Part shown: one piece after another, positions 21,870-31,136 of the stretch | How the letters are laid out: each line of letters opens with the position of its first letter | Numbering within the stretch: position 1 is the first letter of the stretch | From: an uncultured Fluviicola sp. | GTDB lineage: Bacteria; Bacteroidota; Bacteroidia; Flavobacteriales_D; Crocinitomicaceae | Direction: 5' to 3' | DNA: 64,000 bases | Assembly: GCF_902168135.1 (NCBI RefSeq) | Contig: NZ_CABHOL010000022.1 | Location: forward strand, 1-64,000 | The notes under the pieces: generated by a model | The model's input: the letters and a program-made list of their open reading frames with translations, nothing else | What the model was told of the DNA's origin: nothing | The model's database searches: none | Program-made: the position numbers and the translations under genes

Positions 21870-21877
21870 CAAATTTA
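21870..21877 (-). promoter_or_regulatory. -7 element four bases before the priA ATG
   Basis: On the minus strand the order is TAAATTTG-TTTC-ATG. The spacing predicts transcription starting at or next to the A of the start codon. Confidence 0.6.
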
Positions 21878-21971
21878 GTGAACTAAAAACAAATAAAGGT
21901 GTTTGTTTCAACTATAAAAAAATAGTTTTTTCCGGTAAATGGTGGATAATCTTATACCTTATCCTAAAATG

Positions 21972-22003
21972 AAAAAATCCCGTCTATCTAATGATAAACG
22001 GGA
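21972..22003 (-). terminator. Rho-independent terminator of the lipoprotein gene
   Basis: On the minus strand TCCCGTTTATC - ATTA - GATAGACGGGA forms an 11-bp stem with one wobble pair, followed by six T's. It ends the gene at 22029 and lies upstream of priA. Confidence 0.85.
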
Positions 22004-22028
22004 CTTCTTAAGTTTCAGTTTTAATAGC

Positions 22029-23162
22029 TTATTGACAAGCCCAGGATTCTCCATTATTGATGTCGGACTGGAAATCACTGCAGAACATTAAAAGTCCTGT
22101 TATTGGTCCGATGCACAATTCTCTTGTCGACAAAAGATCAAGAGCTCTGGTACTTGCTGTACTGAATTTTTCGAGTTTGTTGGTCATTCTTGAGGTGAAA
22201 ATACCAATTACCGGACCACCGTCAGGACGCGTCAAATTCGTAAATGTAGGCTTGTTTTGTGCTAATGAAGAGCTTGGTTGGTTCACCAATATGTATTTGC
22301 TTAATTCGGAAGATCCTCCTGTCATGAGTAATCGGATGGAAATCAACTTTCTTCTGGTAATGGTCGGATCGTTCGTACAATTGTTTTTGAGCAACGTATA
22401 GAACGTTTCTCCGTTAGCAGGAAAAGTAGAGGTTGAAGATGTAAGCTGATCCCCGTTGTATTCTCCCACTTTCCAGATAAATGATTTTCTAACCGGAACC
22501 CCATTGAAATACTCATCAAAAAACACCTGCATACGCGTATCCACTACTTTGGCATTTCCATTATTTGATTTTAAGGTCACCGAATTGTATTCTTTTACGT
22601 TATTAACCATTTTAACAAAGGAATAACTCCCGGCAGCAGAAGGCTGAGCGATAGACATTGCCGAAACCAGTTTGGTTTGGGCATTTACTACAATTTCTCC
22701 CCCGTTGATGGTTGCAATTAATCGGTAAGTTACATCATCTTTTAACGCCGTCATTGGATTTGGGTCATTTGTAGAAGGCTGATTGTTGATGTTGAAAGGT
22801 TCTGTCTTGAAATAATATACCTTTTGGTTCGGACTATAAAAAGCCCCCGGGACTTTATTCGTCAAAACCGTATCTCTCAATACCCAGGATCTGATTTTGG
22901 TTGATGTCCATTCTTCAATTTTAATTTCAGCCTCCTGAAAATAGTTCGAATCTTCAATCTGAGCAACTTCCAATGCATTGTTTGAACCTCCAAAAGTACG
23001 GGTAAGCTTTACATAATGTAAAGAGTCACTTTTGTCCAATAATCCGAATAGAACAGGAGTTTCCACATGTTCTCCGGCAAAATCAATATCGTCTTCACAG
23101 GAAGCGATCAATACCAAAGAGGCTAAAATAATGGAGCAAAGTGAAAATTGGAGAAATTTCAT
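22029..23162 (-). CDS. Lipoprotein, DUF4249-like
   Basis: 377-aa lipoprotein with a signal peptide ending in the lipobox LIASC (mature N-terminal Cys near residue 22), followed by acidic residues EDDIDF. The mature part is beta-rich, with strands resembling DUF4249 proteins of Bacteroidota, which usually sit next to TonB-dependent receptors; no such receptor is adjacent here. No catalytic motif is seen. It is a single-gene unit with its own promoter (TATTTTTG on the minus strand) and a strong terminator. The DUF4249 link is a guess from overall pattern; lipoprotein status is clear. Confidence 0.75.
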   Translation of the reverse strand: MKFLQFSLCSIILASLVLIASCEDDIDFAGEHVETPVLFGLLDKSDSLHYVKLTRTFGGSNNALEVAQIEDSNYFQEAEIKIEEWTSTKIRSWVLRDTVLTNKVPGAFYSPNQKVYYFKTEPFNINNQPSTNDPNPMTALKDDVTYRLIATINGGEIVVNAQTKLVSAMSIAQPSAAGSYSFVKMVNNVKEYNSVTLKSNNGNAKVVDTRMQVFFDEYFNGVPVRKSFIWKVGEYNGDQLTSSTSTFPANGETFYTLLKNNCTNDPTITRRKLISIRLLMTGGSSELSKYILVNQPSSSLAQNKPTFTNLTRPDGGPVIGIFTSRMTNKLEKFSTASTRALDLLSTRELCIGPITGLLMFCSDFQSDINNGESWACQ

Positions 23163-23179
23163 ATGTATACAATTTGTCT

Positions 23180-23187
23180 CAAAAATA
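23180..23187 (-). promoter_or_regulatory. -7 element for the DUF4249-like lipoprotein
   Basis: TATTTTTG on the minus strand, 17 nt before the ATG at 23162. Confidence 0.55.
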
Positions 23188-23241
23188 CAATTTTAATTCA
23201 TAGGATGAAAGTGATTAAAATCAACAGAAGCTACTGTTAAA

Positions 23242-24309
23242 TCAATCCTTTACGCGATTAAATCTCATTGCCCGAAGCATCCAGTTGGGAAGAAAGGCTC
23301 CCGGTTTTTTATTTTTCAGATGAATGTACCATCCCAATTTTTTCATGACAGGAACTTTGTGAGTTTCCACAAATTCAATCCAGGTGCCGTCGGGATCTTC
23401 AATATAGCTGAATCGACCACCCGCTTCACCCATGTCAAATGTTTTTCCTGAATCAACGGTAAACGGAAAGCCCAATGCTTCACATTCTTTTTGCAAATCA
23501 TCCATTCCCTGAACATCGAAGCACAAATGAATGAATCCCCAATCTCCCCAGAAACGGTCCTTAAAAATCGATTTTGAATCTGTTCGGTCAACAGCCTGGA
23601 CCAGTTCTATTTGAGTTGGTCCCAATAATTTAGCAAAAGGCCCTTTGCGGTCCTCGGTATGCTGAAGCAATACTCTCCTTACTTGATGATTTCCGTTGGG
23701 AATGTTATTAAAAGCATCAAAAGTGTCTGTTACATCGTAAACAATCTTGTCGTATCCCAAAATAGTCTGGTAAAGCGGTAAAGCCTTTTCTATAGAGCTT
23801 ACACCGATCATTGAACCTGCAACTCCACCGGTTTTACCCTCGAATTTGGTATCCATGAACCATCCGGAACCTTCAACGATATCAAATAGATTACCATTCG
23901 GGTCTTCTACCAAAAAGTGATAACTGCCATTAGGTAATTGCTGTGGCTCAGATAATACTTTTGCTCCTTTTTTAGTCAAAAATGCGTGCGTAGCTTTTAC
24001 ATCTTTTGATTTGATGCGGCAGGCATATAGTCCAAAATCACCCAAAATGACCGGCTCCTTGCTTTTTTCAGTTGGACGGGAAGTAAACTGCCAGATCTCG
24101 AATCCACCGCCACTTTCCATAGAAAGTGCAAGTGTTGCGGTTCTTGAATGAATGACACCTCCGGTGTATCTCGTCATCAACGGAGCTTCAGCCGCCTCTT
24201 CAAAAATTCGTACGTCTACACCAAAGTGTTCTCTATACCATTTCCAGATTGATTGAACGTTGGGAACACCAATTCCCATTTGCTGAATACCACAGATGAT
24301 TTTTGCCAT
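23242..24309 (-). CDS. VOC-superfamily protein with tandem glyoxalase-fold units
   Basis: 355-aa cytosolic protein of the vicinal-oxygen-chelate superfamily, with four beta-alpha-beta-beta-beta units making two VOC domains. Domain 1 spans about residues 5-150 (QMGIGVPNVQSIWKWYREHFGV...FLVEDPNGNLFDIVEG). Domain 2 spans about 160-330 (SMIGVSSIEKALPLYQTILGYDKIV...FSYIEDPDGTWIEFVET). Possible metal ligands are the His of FIHLCFDV and the Glu of WIEFVE, both in the last unit; the first domain lacks the usual His. It could be a dioxygenase, isomerase or lyase, and the substrate cannot be predicted. It is monocistronic, with a leader of about 80 nt. Confidence 0.8.
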   Translation of the reverse strand: MAKIICGIQQMGIGVPNVQSIWKWYREHFGVDVRIFEEAAEAPLMTRYTGGVIHSRTATLALSMESGGGFEIWQFTSRPTEKSKEPVILGDFGLYACRIKSKDVKATHAFLTKKGAKVLSEPQQLPNGSYHFLVEDPNGNLFDIVEGSGWFMDTKFEGKTGGVAGSMIGVSSIEKALPLYQTILGYDKIVYDVTDTFDAFNNIPNGNHQVRRVLLQHTEDRKGPFAKLLGPTQIELVQAVDRTDSKSIFKDRFWGDWGFIHLCFDVQGMDDLQKECEALGFPFTVDSGKTFDMGEAGGRFSYIEDPDGTWIEFVETHKVPVMKKLGWYIHLKNKKPGAFLPNWMLRAMRFNRVKD

Positions 24310-24397
24310 TTTTTACTTTTTTGCATCCTGATCCGTTACTTGCCAGACCAGAAATTGAATTTGGTGCGGCGCCTGTGCCATAGCTTCTGCGCCGGGA

Positions 24398-24405
24398 CAA
24401 AGATA
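24398..24405 (-). promoter_or_regulatory. -7 element for the VOC protein gene
   Basis: TATCTTTG on the minus strand, 88 nt before the ATG at 24309. The intervening leader shows no recognised element. Confidence 0.5.
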
Positions 24406-24417
24406 CTAGGAATCTCG

Positions 24418-24465
24418 AAAGTTCAAATATTCAAATAGTTTTCACTTAAGCAACTTTTGAACTTT
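24418..24465 (-). terminator. Hairpin after the patatin gene
   Basis: AAAGTTCAAA (24418-24427) pairs with TTTGAACTTT (24456-24465) across a 28-nt loop. It lies between the patatin gene and the VOC promoter, is similar in type to the hairpin at 17052, and has only a weak T tract. Confidence 0.4.
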
Positions 24466-24493
24466 TTACCGCTTGAATCTTTTGAACTTGTTT

Positions 24494-26782
24494 CTAACGG
24501 AAAGCTCGTTCGTGGAAAATAATAAAGCCGTAGGTGAACTGGAATGCCAATGGTGTCTTTTGCTTCGGGAAATAATTCAACGAAGCCCTGATTGGTCCTA
24601 ATGGTGAATGGTATATAGCAGACAAAGAGGCAACCTGAGATTCTCCTTTAAACGGTTTCGAGTAGCCGAATGTGCCATCATCGTTTTGGGTAATGGAAAT
24701 GAACGGCTGGTACCAATAACCATCCACGCGTATATCAATGTTCTTCCGAAGAGAGAAAATTACATTCAACCCACCTCCAATATACTGGGGAGACCGGTAT
24801 TCGGCAAAGAAATAGGTTTGTAGATCCGGCAGCGGCTGAAATGCGTTCATGTTTAGAAGAGTTGCCGTGTAATTCTTGAGCAGAGAAAGGTTCGTGATAC
24901 TTGCCAGTCCATGAATACCAAATGAAAAATACCTGGTGCTCAAAGGAAAGCTTTGAATTTCCCCGCGAATATTGAACCAGTGGTGTCCGTTCCTGTAATC
25001 GTAATTTTCCAATGAAGTGGATCCTGCAACACTGTGTTCCTTGGCAGCACTGTAAATGGCTTTAAATTGAGCAAGCGTTCCGGATGATGCCCACTGTTTC
25101 CTGTTCAGGGAATTGTGTTCCAAAATCATTACCAGGGAATTTCCATATAAAATGGTTTTGTCTGTAGTGTCTTTATTGGTAAATTCGGAACTTTGATAGT
25201 AGCGGTCCTGTGTTTCGAAATGCCTGTAATCGAATCCGAATTTGGAGTTGTTGAATAGGGGTAATTTGATTCCTCCTCCCACGTAGGCCTCATTTTGGAC
25301 CAGGAAGGATGGTTTTTCATCATCGAAGAAAGTGGTGAAGCTTTTGAAATAATCCCAACGGTTAATAACTCCATAGAAACTTGCCGAAATCGGATAGTAG
25401 GAAGGAAAATGCAGGTCCACATTTGCTCTTCCCGAATTATAGAATTTTCCGAAATAACCTCCTGCCTGGATGGTACTGGCAAAACGGTCCAAACGCATGT
25501 AGTTTAATTGTATGAAACCGGTGTTGATGGCACGCGTACTGATAATTCCTCCCAGATCTATGCGGAATGGTTTGGCTTCGGTGACTTTGATGTTCAAAGC
25601 ATAGGTCGAATCTTTTTTTACATCAAGTGTAGGGAACAAATACTTGATTTGCGGGGTAGCGTAAGTTCTGAAATAACGACGCTTAAAACGTATTCCTGAT
25701 AAGGTTTCACTTTTCTTGTTTTTAAGAATGGATTTTCTCACATAGCTTTCATCCAGTCCGTATTTATTCGTTGTATTTACTTCAGATATAACAAGCGGAT
25801 GGACACTGGCTTTGAAATCGGATCTTCTTTTGTTTAATTCTTCCGTTGAAACACGCAAATCAAGCATACTCTTGATGCTGTCCATCATGGCAAGTGTCGA
25901 TTTGTAACCTGCATTGATGGCTTCGTCTACATCATCAAAGTCAAAGGTGCTGATTTCCGATTTCGGTTCAATAATGATTCCTGATTCACAGGGGATTTTG
26001 AACGAAGTATGTGTTACGAGCATGTTTGTCAGCTGACTGATCAAATCATCTTCCCGCGGTGGAGCCGCATTATACGACACGTTACTTCCGATGATGAAAT
26101 CAACCGGGAAATTGTTGTACATGACATCAGACGGGAAGTTATTGTAAAGTCCGCCGTCAAAGTAAAGTACACCATTGATGCGAATAGGATTTACATAAAA
26201 AGGAAAGGTCATGGATGCTCTTACGGCCTCATTCAGCTGCCCGTTCGAAAATACAACACCTTTTTTAGCGACAATGTCACTGGCAACGCAGCGGAAAGGA
26301 ACAAAAAGGCTGTCAAAATTGTATTGGGAAGAAGCACCGCTGGCTCCAAAGAGGCGAAGCATTTCAAAATCGAGTAATTCCGGACGAATAAAGTTTGTAG
26401 GAAGTGATTTGCTGAAAATACTGTCGAGGGAAAAAGGAAAACTGATACCTGATGCATTTTCATTGTCTTCACGCAGCAGGAATTCATAGCGTTGTTCGAT
26501 TGCTCCCTTTGACATCAGCTGAAACTTGTTGCTTAAGACATAGTCTTCAATTTCCTGGGGAGAATACCCGCTGGCATACATAGCACCGACTAATGCTCCC
26601 GAAGAAGTTCCCGTAATATAGTTGATCGGGATATTGTTTTCTTCCAATGCTTTCAGTACACCAATGTGAGCAAAACCAGATGCGCCACCACCACTCAATA
26701 CGATTCCAACCCCTTGAGATTGAACGAATAAAGGGGTGAAGCTTAGAAATAAGATTATAGTTAGTTGTCTTGCTAATTGCAT
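24494..26782 (-). CDS. Patatin-like phospholipase fused to an outer-membrane beta-barrel
   Basis: 762-aa protein of the patatin/Omp85 type (type Vd, PlpD-like). A signal peptide (MQLARQLTIILFLSFTPLFVQSQ) is followed by a patatin domain. It has the oxyanion motif GGGASG (31-36), nucleophile Ser60 in GTSSG and catalytic Asp208 in DGGLYNNFP. A linker or POTRA-like region follows (about 310-400), and the last 360 residues are a 16-strand-type barrel with many aromatic beta strands. PlpD-type proteins insert in the outer membrane; the lipase domain may be exposed or periplasmic. The track starts at a TTG (26791), but ATG 26782 fits the signal peptide better. The -7 element is only six bases upstream. 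Confidence 0.88.
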   Translation of the reverse strand: MQLARQLTIILFLSFTPLFVQSQGVGIVLSGGGASGFAHIGVLKALEENNIPINYITGTSSGALVGAMYASGYSPQEIEDYVLSNKFQLMSKGAIEQRYEFLLREDNENASGISFPFSLDSIFSKSLPTNFIRPELLDFEMLRLFGASGASSQYNFDSLFVPFRCVASDIVAKKGVVFSNGQLNEAVRASMTFPFYVNPIRINGVLYFDGGLYNNFPSDVMYNNFPVDFIIGSNVSYNAAPPREDDLISQLTNMLVTHTSFKIPCESGIIIEPKSEISTFDFDDVDEAINAGYKSTLAMMDSIKSMLDLRVSTEELNKRRSDFKASVHPLVISEVNTTNKYGLDESYVRKSILKNKKSETLSGIRFKRRYFRTYATPQIKYLFPTLDVKKDSTYALNIKVTEAKPFRIDLGGIISTRAINTGFIQLNYMRLDRFASTIQAGGYFGKFYNSGRANVDLHFPSYYPISASFYGVINRWDYFKSFTTFFDDEKPSFLVQNEAYVGGGIKLPLFNNSKFGFDYRHFETQDRYYQSSEFTNKDTTDKTILYGNSLVMILEHNSLNRKQWASSGTLAQFKAIYSAAKEHSVAGSTSLENYDYRNGHHWFNIRGEIQSFPLSTRYFSFGIHGLASITNLSLLKNYTATLLNMNAFQPLPDLQTYFFAEYRSPQYIGGGLNVIFSLRKNIDIRVDGYWYQPFISITQNDDGTFGYSKPFKGESQVASLSAIYHSPLGPIRASLNYFPKQKTPLAFQFTYGFIIFHERAFR

Positions 26783-26788
26783 TAAAGT

Positions 26789-26796
26789 CAAAAGTA
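26789..26796 (-). promoter_or_regulatory. -7 element for the patatin gene
   Basis: On the minus strand TACTTTTG-ACTTTA-ATG. The leader would be zero to two bases. Confidence 0.55.
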
Positions 26797-26869
26797 ATTT
26801 TTTTTTACCTAAACGCCTCTTCTTTTGCTTTATTTCTCTACTATTTAGAAAATCTCGTTGGTTTTGTAG

Positions 26870-26877
26870 TACTTTTG
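26870..26877 (+). promoter_or_regulatory. -7 element for the THUMP methyltransferase
   Basis: TACTTTTG fits TAnnTTTG; the ATG at 26906 follows after 28 bases. Confidence 0.6.
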
Positions 26878-26905
26878 CCGGCGTATCAATAATTGAACTT
26901 GCTTT

Positions 26906-28051
26906 ATGAATATTGTCCTGAAAACATTTTATGGTTTGGAAGATGTACTCGCTGATGAGTTAAAGGAACTTGGTTTTCCGGATAGTACAAAACTGAATAG
27001 GGCTGTTCAGATTGAGGGAGAATGGAAAGATGTTTATTTTTTGAACCTGCATGTGCGTTGTGCCATTTCGGTATTGGTCGAACTGCGCAAGTTTCCGGTT
27101 AAAACAGAGAAAGATCTTTATAATGAGGCGAAAAAAATCAATTGGTCATCTTTGTTTGATGTCCGAAAAACATTTGCGGTAAAAGGGGCCGTTCATTCAA
27201 CTATTTTTAACCATTCTCAATTCCCTTTTTTGCTTATTAAGGATGCAATTGTAGACCATTTCAGGGATGTGAAAGGTGAAAGACCCGATATCAATGTGAA
27301 ATCACCGCAAATTGTAGTGGATTTATACGTACGTGAGAATGAGGGGGTGATTTCCATAAACACAAGCGGTCTGCCTTTGTTTCAAAGAGGTTATCGCCAG
27401 TCAACGGGAGATGCGCCGCTCAATGAAGTAGTTGCTGCTGCACTTTTGCGCATGAGCGAGTGGGATAAGAAAACAACTTTGATTGATCCGTTTTGCGGGT
27501 CAGGGACTATTTTGATCGAAGCCGCTTTATTGGCGGCAGGAATTCCTTCAAATATTGAAAGAACTCATTACGCATTTAAGAATATGGCCAATTTTGACGC
27601 TGACTTGTGGGAGGAAATCCATTCCGGTGCCAATAAATTGGTAAAAGAACTGCCATGTACACTCATCGGAGGAGATATTGATTCACAAATGGTGATGAAA
27701 ACCAGAAGGAACCTGCGTGGATTTTCTTTTGGAAGGTTTATCGAAGTCCACAATGCTTCTGTAGATGAGTTTCCTTTTCCGGAGGGACCAGCCGTTATGA
27801 TCACCAATCCGCCTTATGGAGAACGTTTGGAAACGGATGTGGAAGATCTTTACGGAACTTTGGGAAGTATCATGAAACACCGTTTGATGGGATATTCCTG
27901 TTTTGTGATCTCTTCCAGCGAAGCAGGGTTCAAATACCTGGCTTTAAGACCGAATAAAAAATACAAACTCTTCAACGGGGACCTGGAATGTTCTTTCAGA
28001 AAGTATTCGATTTACGAAGGTTCCAAAAAGAGCGAAAAGACCGAAGCTTAA
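26906..28051 (+). CDS. THUMP-domain 23S rRNA/tRNA guanine-N2 methyltransferase (RlmL N-terminal type)
   Basis: 381-aa class I SAM-dependent RNA methyltransferase, cytosolic. An N-terminal ferredoxin-like plus THUMP region (about residues 1-160) should bind RNA. The C-terminal Rossmann domain has motif I LIDPFCGSGTILIEAALL (about 193) and the catalytic motif IV NPPYGER (about 299), which fits N2-methylation of guanine. It resembles the first half of E. coli RlmL (m2G2445 of 23S rRNA); the RlmK half is absent, as is usual in Bacteroidota. The 3' end overlaps the 3' end of the convergent T9SS gene by four bases. Confidence 0.88.
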   Translation: MNIVLKTFYGLEDVLADELKELGFPDSTKLNRAVQIEGEWKDVYFLNLHVRCAISVLVELRKFPVKTEKDLYNEAKKINWSSLFDVRKTFAVKGAVHSTIFNHSQFPFLLIKDAIVDHFRDVKGERPDINVKSPQIVVDLYVRENEGVISINTSGLPLFQRGYRQSTGDAPLNEVVAAALLRMSEWDKKTTLIDPFCGSGTILIEAALLAAGIPSNIERTHYAFKNMANFDADLWEEIHSGANKLVKELPCTLIGGDIDSQMVMKTRRNLRGFSFGRFIEVHNASVDEFPFPEGPAVMITNPPYGERLETDVEDLYGTLGSIMKHRLMGYSCFVISSSEAGFKYLALRPNKKYKLFNGDLECSFRKYSIYEGSKKSEKTEA

Positions 28052-29100
28052 GGTGTAACGATAATACGTTCAGAGATCGTTTCTTCATTATCAAAGTATA
28101 CGAATGTGTAGACTCCGATTGGTAGTGAAGAAACGATGATCTCGTTATTCTTAACAAAATCACTTAGGTTAATCTCTCTTCCTGAAGTATCATATAATTT
28201 GGATTCAAGCAGCGTTTTATAATCTCCGGTGATCCGGATCGTCCCATTTGAAGGATTTGGGAAAATGGTCAGCTCATTAGTGCTTTTCGGTTTTATGGAA
28301 CGGATATCATGAAAACGCGTAGTTCCGTTAAAATCTGTCTGTGATAAGCGGTAATAGCTCGTAACATCCAAATATGCATCGTAATCATAGATTTTATAGC
28401 GTAAAGGTTCCGTACTGGTTCCTGCTCCCTTCATGTAAGAGATCGGTTCGAAATGAATTCCGTCCAGACTGCGTTCAACGGTGAAGAAATCATTGTTTAA
28501 TTCTGTTTCTGTCCACCATTCGCATGCAACGGCTCTGTTCTCCAATGAAACCTGGAAAGCGGTTAGCTCTACCGGAAGAGCACTCATACAGTTTACGCAG
28601 GCAGATCCGCTGAAAGAAGTAGTGTAAGTGATAATTTCATCAGCTCTGTTCGCTCTTCCGGAAACTCTTATTGTACCGGGACCAGCCAGGGTATAACTGT
28701 CATTCAGCGTTGAATTGGCACCACCTTGCTGAAAAAGTTTGGAACCACCCGGAATATCCACTTTAACGACATCACAAGTCTGGCAATTTCCATCTGCTCC
28801 CTGAGATGTGCTGCAACCAGGTCTGTCTCTCATGGTAGCGCTGACTGTATAGGTACACCCGGCAGGAACGGTAATATCAACCTGCATGGGAAGATACCCG
28901 GAGCTGCAATTTCCGGTAGTTCCTGAACCGCAATTGGGACCGCCTAAACTGGTTAAGTTGCATCCGGCGATGCATCCGCATCCTGCTCCGGTAACACCAA
29001 TCGCCCCGGATGGACATTGTGCAAATGAGTTTAATGAATACGCAAGAAAAAGAAAGGTAATTCCTGTTAGTTTTTGAAGTGTTGTTGTAGTTTTTTTCAT
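28048..29100 (-). CDS. Small T9SS-secreted protein, type A sorting domain
   Basis: 350-aa secreted protein of unknown function. The track begins at 29142, but ATG 29100 (MKKTTTTLQKLTGITFLFLAYSLNSFAQ) gives a normal signal peptide, and a -7 element at 29140-29147 would otherwise lie in the gene. The mature N-terminal part (to about residue 170) is rich in Cys and Gly (CGCIAGCN, CNLTSLGGPNCGSG), which suggests disulphides. The following segment (VELTAFQVSLENRAVACEWWTETELNNDFFTVERS) is the common linker found before T9SS domains. The end (LTIFPNPSNGTIRITG...ISERIIVTP) is a type A sorting domain. Confidence 0.8.
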   Translation of the reverse strand: MKKTTTTLQKLTGITFLFLAYSLNSFAQCPSGAIGVTGAGCGCIAGCNLTSLGGPNCGSGTTGNCSSGYLPMQVDITVPAGCTYTVSATMRDRPGCSTSQGADGNCQTCDVVKVDIPGGSKLFQQGGANSTLNDSYTLAGPGTIRVSGRANRADEIITYTTSFSGSACVNCMSALPVELTAFQVSLENRAVACEWWTETELNNDFFTVERSLDGIHFEPISYMKGAGTSTEPLRYKIYDYDAYLDVTSYYRLSQTDFNGTTRFHDIRSIKPKSTNELTIFPNPSNGTIRITGDYKTLLESKLYDTSGREINLSDFVKNNEIIVSSLPIGVYTFVYFDNEETISERIIVTP

Positions 29101-29139
29101 AGTACCTGGGAAAAGTAAATTCATTCCATTGGAACAGGA

Positions 29140-29147
29140 CAAATTTA
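29140..29147 (-). promoter_or_regulatory. -7 element for the small T9SS protein
   Basis: TAAATTTG on the minus strand, 39 bases before ATG 29100. Confidence 0.55.
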
Positions 29148-29327
29148 TTCCAGGTGTTTAGTAATTTGTTTATGAGTAAGTTATGGTTCGGATAAGTTAT
29201 GAATTTTACTAAATTGATTTTGTTTAATTCAATTTGAAGAGAATGTTATAGCTTACGATGCTGATCGTTCCTGATTGCTTTTTCATTCTTTCATCAGAAG
29301 TACTGAGTCTAAAAAAGTACCGGGTGC

Positions 29328-29363
29328 AAAAAAAATAGGGGCACGATTGATCGCACCCCTATT
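29328..29363 (-). terminator. Citrate synthase terminator, palindromic
   Basis: AATAGGGGCACGATTGATCGCACCCCTATT is a 30-bp near-palindrome; on the minus strand the two off-centre mismatches become G-U pairs, and eight T's follow. It resembles the interspersed palindromes at 41470, 47190, 51770 and 60702. The rest of 29148-29327 shows no gene. Confidence 0.85.
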
Positions 29364-29385
29364 CCTTTTGATATGTTTGATTAAA

Positions 29386-30675
29386 TTATCCTCTTTTATC
29401 GATTTCCACGTAATCTCTTGAGACTTTACCTGTATAGATTTGTCTTGGACGACCGATCGGTTCGCCACCTTCAGACATTTCTTTCCATTGTGCAATCCAT
29501 CCCGGAAGACGTCCTAATGCGAACATTACAGTGAACATTTCAGAAGGGATTCCAAGGGCTTTGTAGATAATTCCGGAGTAGAAGTCTACGTTCGGGTACA
29601 AACTTCTTGATTTGAAGTATTCGTCTTCCAAAGCAACTTTTTCCAATTTCTTAGCAATATCCAGTAACGGGTCATTGATTTTCAATTTCTCCAAGACATC
29701 ATCTGCTGCTTTCTTGATGATAGTAGCTCGCGGATCGAAGTTTTTGTAAACACGGTGTCCGAATCCCATTAAGCGGAACGGATCATCTTTGTCTTTTGCT
29801 TTTAACACCCATTTGTCAACATCACCGCCATCATTGTGGATTTTCTCCAACATCTCAATAACTGCCTGGTTAGCTCCACCGTGAAGTGGTCCCCAAAGTG
29901 CAGAAATACCTGCGGAAATAGATGCGTACAAGTTTGCCTGTGATGAACCAACGATACGAACTGTAGATGTAGAACAGTTTTGTTCGTGGTCAGCATGAAG
30001 GATCAATAATTTGTTCAACGCGTCAACAACTACCGGATCCACTTTGTAATCTTCAGTAGGCATTGCGAACATCATGTAAAGGAAGTTCTTTACGTAATCG
30101 TATTCGTTCTTAGGGTACATGAACGGGTGGCGCATCGAATTTTTGTAAGACCACGCAGCCAATGTTGGCAATTTAGCTAACAAACGTAAGATCGTTCTAT
30201 TCTTTTTCTCAGCACTTCTGTTCGGATCCAATGATTCCGGATAGAACGTAGAAAGAGAACAAACCATTGCAGATAAAACTCCCATTGGGTGTGCTTGTGC
30301 CGGATAAGCTTCAAAGAATTGCTTCATATCTTCATGCACCAAAGTATGCTTTGTAATGCTTGAAATGAAATCGTCTAATTGAGCCTTAGTTGGCAAATCT
30401 CCATAAATCAATAAGTAAGCAACTTCAATAAAACTTGCTTTTTCTGCTAATTGCTCGATCGGATAACCACGGTAATGAAGGATTCCTTCTTCACCGTCTA
30501 AGAAAGTAATGGCGCTGGTAGTAGCACCCGTATTTTTGTAACCTACGTCTAAAGTTACGTAGCCTGTTTCCTGGCGAAGTTTTGAAATGTCAATAGCCAA
30601 TTCATTTTCAGTACCTTGTACAATCGGAAATTCATATACTTTTCCGTCTAATTCGATTTTCGCAATTTTGCTCAT
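29386..30675 (-). CDS. gltA: Type II citrate synthase
   Basis: 429-aa cytosolic enzyme condensing acetyl-CoA and oxaloacetate to citrate, the entry step of the TCA cycle. Motifs include LHADHEQNCSTSTVR, SALWGPLHGGANQ (catalytic His), MGFGHRVYKNFDPRA (second catalytic His), and the Asp of NVDFYSGIIYKALGI. The N-terminal beta-sheet domain (IELDGKVYEFPIVQGTEN) marks the hexameric, NADH-sensitive Gram-negative type. It is a single gene with a strong palindromic terminator. No exact TAnnTTTG element was found within 100 bp of the ATG. Confidence 0.97.
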   Translation of the reverse strand: MSKIAKIELDGKVYEFPIVQGTENELAIDISKLRQETGYVTLDVGYKNTGATTSAITFLDGEEGILHYRGYPIEQLAEKASFIEVAYLLIYGDLPTKAQLDDFISSITKHTLVHEDMKQFFEAYPAQAHPMGVLSAMVCSLSTFYPESLDPNRSAEKKNRTILRLLAKLPTLAAWSYKNSMRHPFMYPKNEYDYVKNFLYMMFAMPTEDYKVDPVVVDALNKLLILHADHEQNCSTSTVRIVGSSQANLYASISAGISALWGPLHGGANQAVIEMLEKIHNDGGDVDKWVLKAKDKDDPFRLMGFGHRVYKNFDPRATIIKKAADDVLEKLKINDPLLDIAKKLEKVALEDEYFKSRSLYPNVDFYSGIIYKALGIPSEMFTVMFALGRLPGWIAQWKEMSEGGEPIGRPRQIYTGKVSRDYVEIDKRG

Positions 30676-30848
30676 GATGATCTATAAGAGTATTATCTAA
30701 CAATTTTAATAGCCGCACTAAATTAATAAAGAATTAAATACAACAATCCTCCCTTTACAATCTTTTTTTGCAAAATAACTATAGGTTATCCGAATACTGA
30801 AAAAAGCAGGGATTAACAGCTTGAATATGTGTGCGTGCCAAAAATAAT

Positions 30849-31133
30849 TCAATTGGTCATTGCACCCGAAAGAACAGTCAATTTATTCCAACTGATGAAA
30901 AAATAAGCGGTATTTAGAAAACCTGCCAGGGAGTAGGTTATTCGGATGCGGGATGGTTTTTGTAAACGGTAAACAGAGTGTATCAAAACGGCACAATTGA
31001 TTGTTCCGACAGGAATGGTAAGCAGCCCCAAAGACCATTCACTCCAATTGGAGCTATCCCCGTATTTGACTACTTGAATAGCTCCGATATTCAGGAGTGT
31101 CCAGCTAACGGATCGAATAATCGCAATCCGCAA
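30849..31133 (-). CDS. Small hydrophobic membrane protein candidate
   Basis: 94-aa ORF with up to three hydrophobic segments (about residues 3-20, 33-55 and 64-82). It starts at a TTG only three bases after the stop of the dipeptidyl peptidase gene, so it would be the second gene of that operon. There is no internal ATG until the last residues, so the start codon is doubtful, but the spacing and the membrane-like composition support a real gene. No family is recognised. The 172 bp between it and citrate synthase hold no other ORF. Confidence 0.4.
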   Translation of the reverse strand: MRIAIIRSVSWTLLNIGAIQVVKYGDSSNWSEWSLGLLTIPVGTINCAVLIHSVYRLQKPSRIRITYSLAGFLNTAYFFISWNKLTVLSGAMTN

Positions 31134-31136
31134 GAG

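Noticed and set aside
26009-26377. 122-codon antisense ORF opposite the patatin gene
   Set aside because: It is a shadow of the patatin coding frame, and no supporting features were seen.
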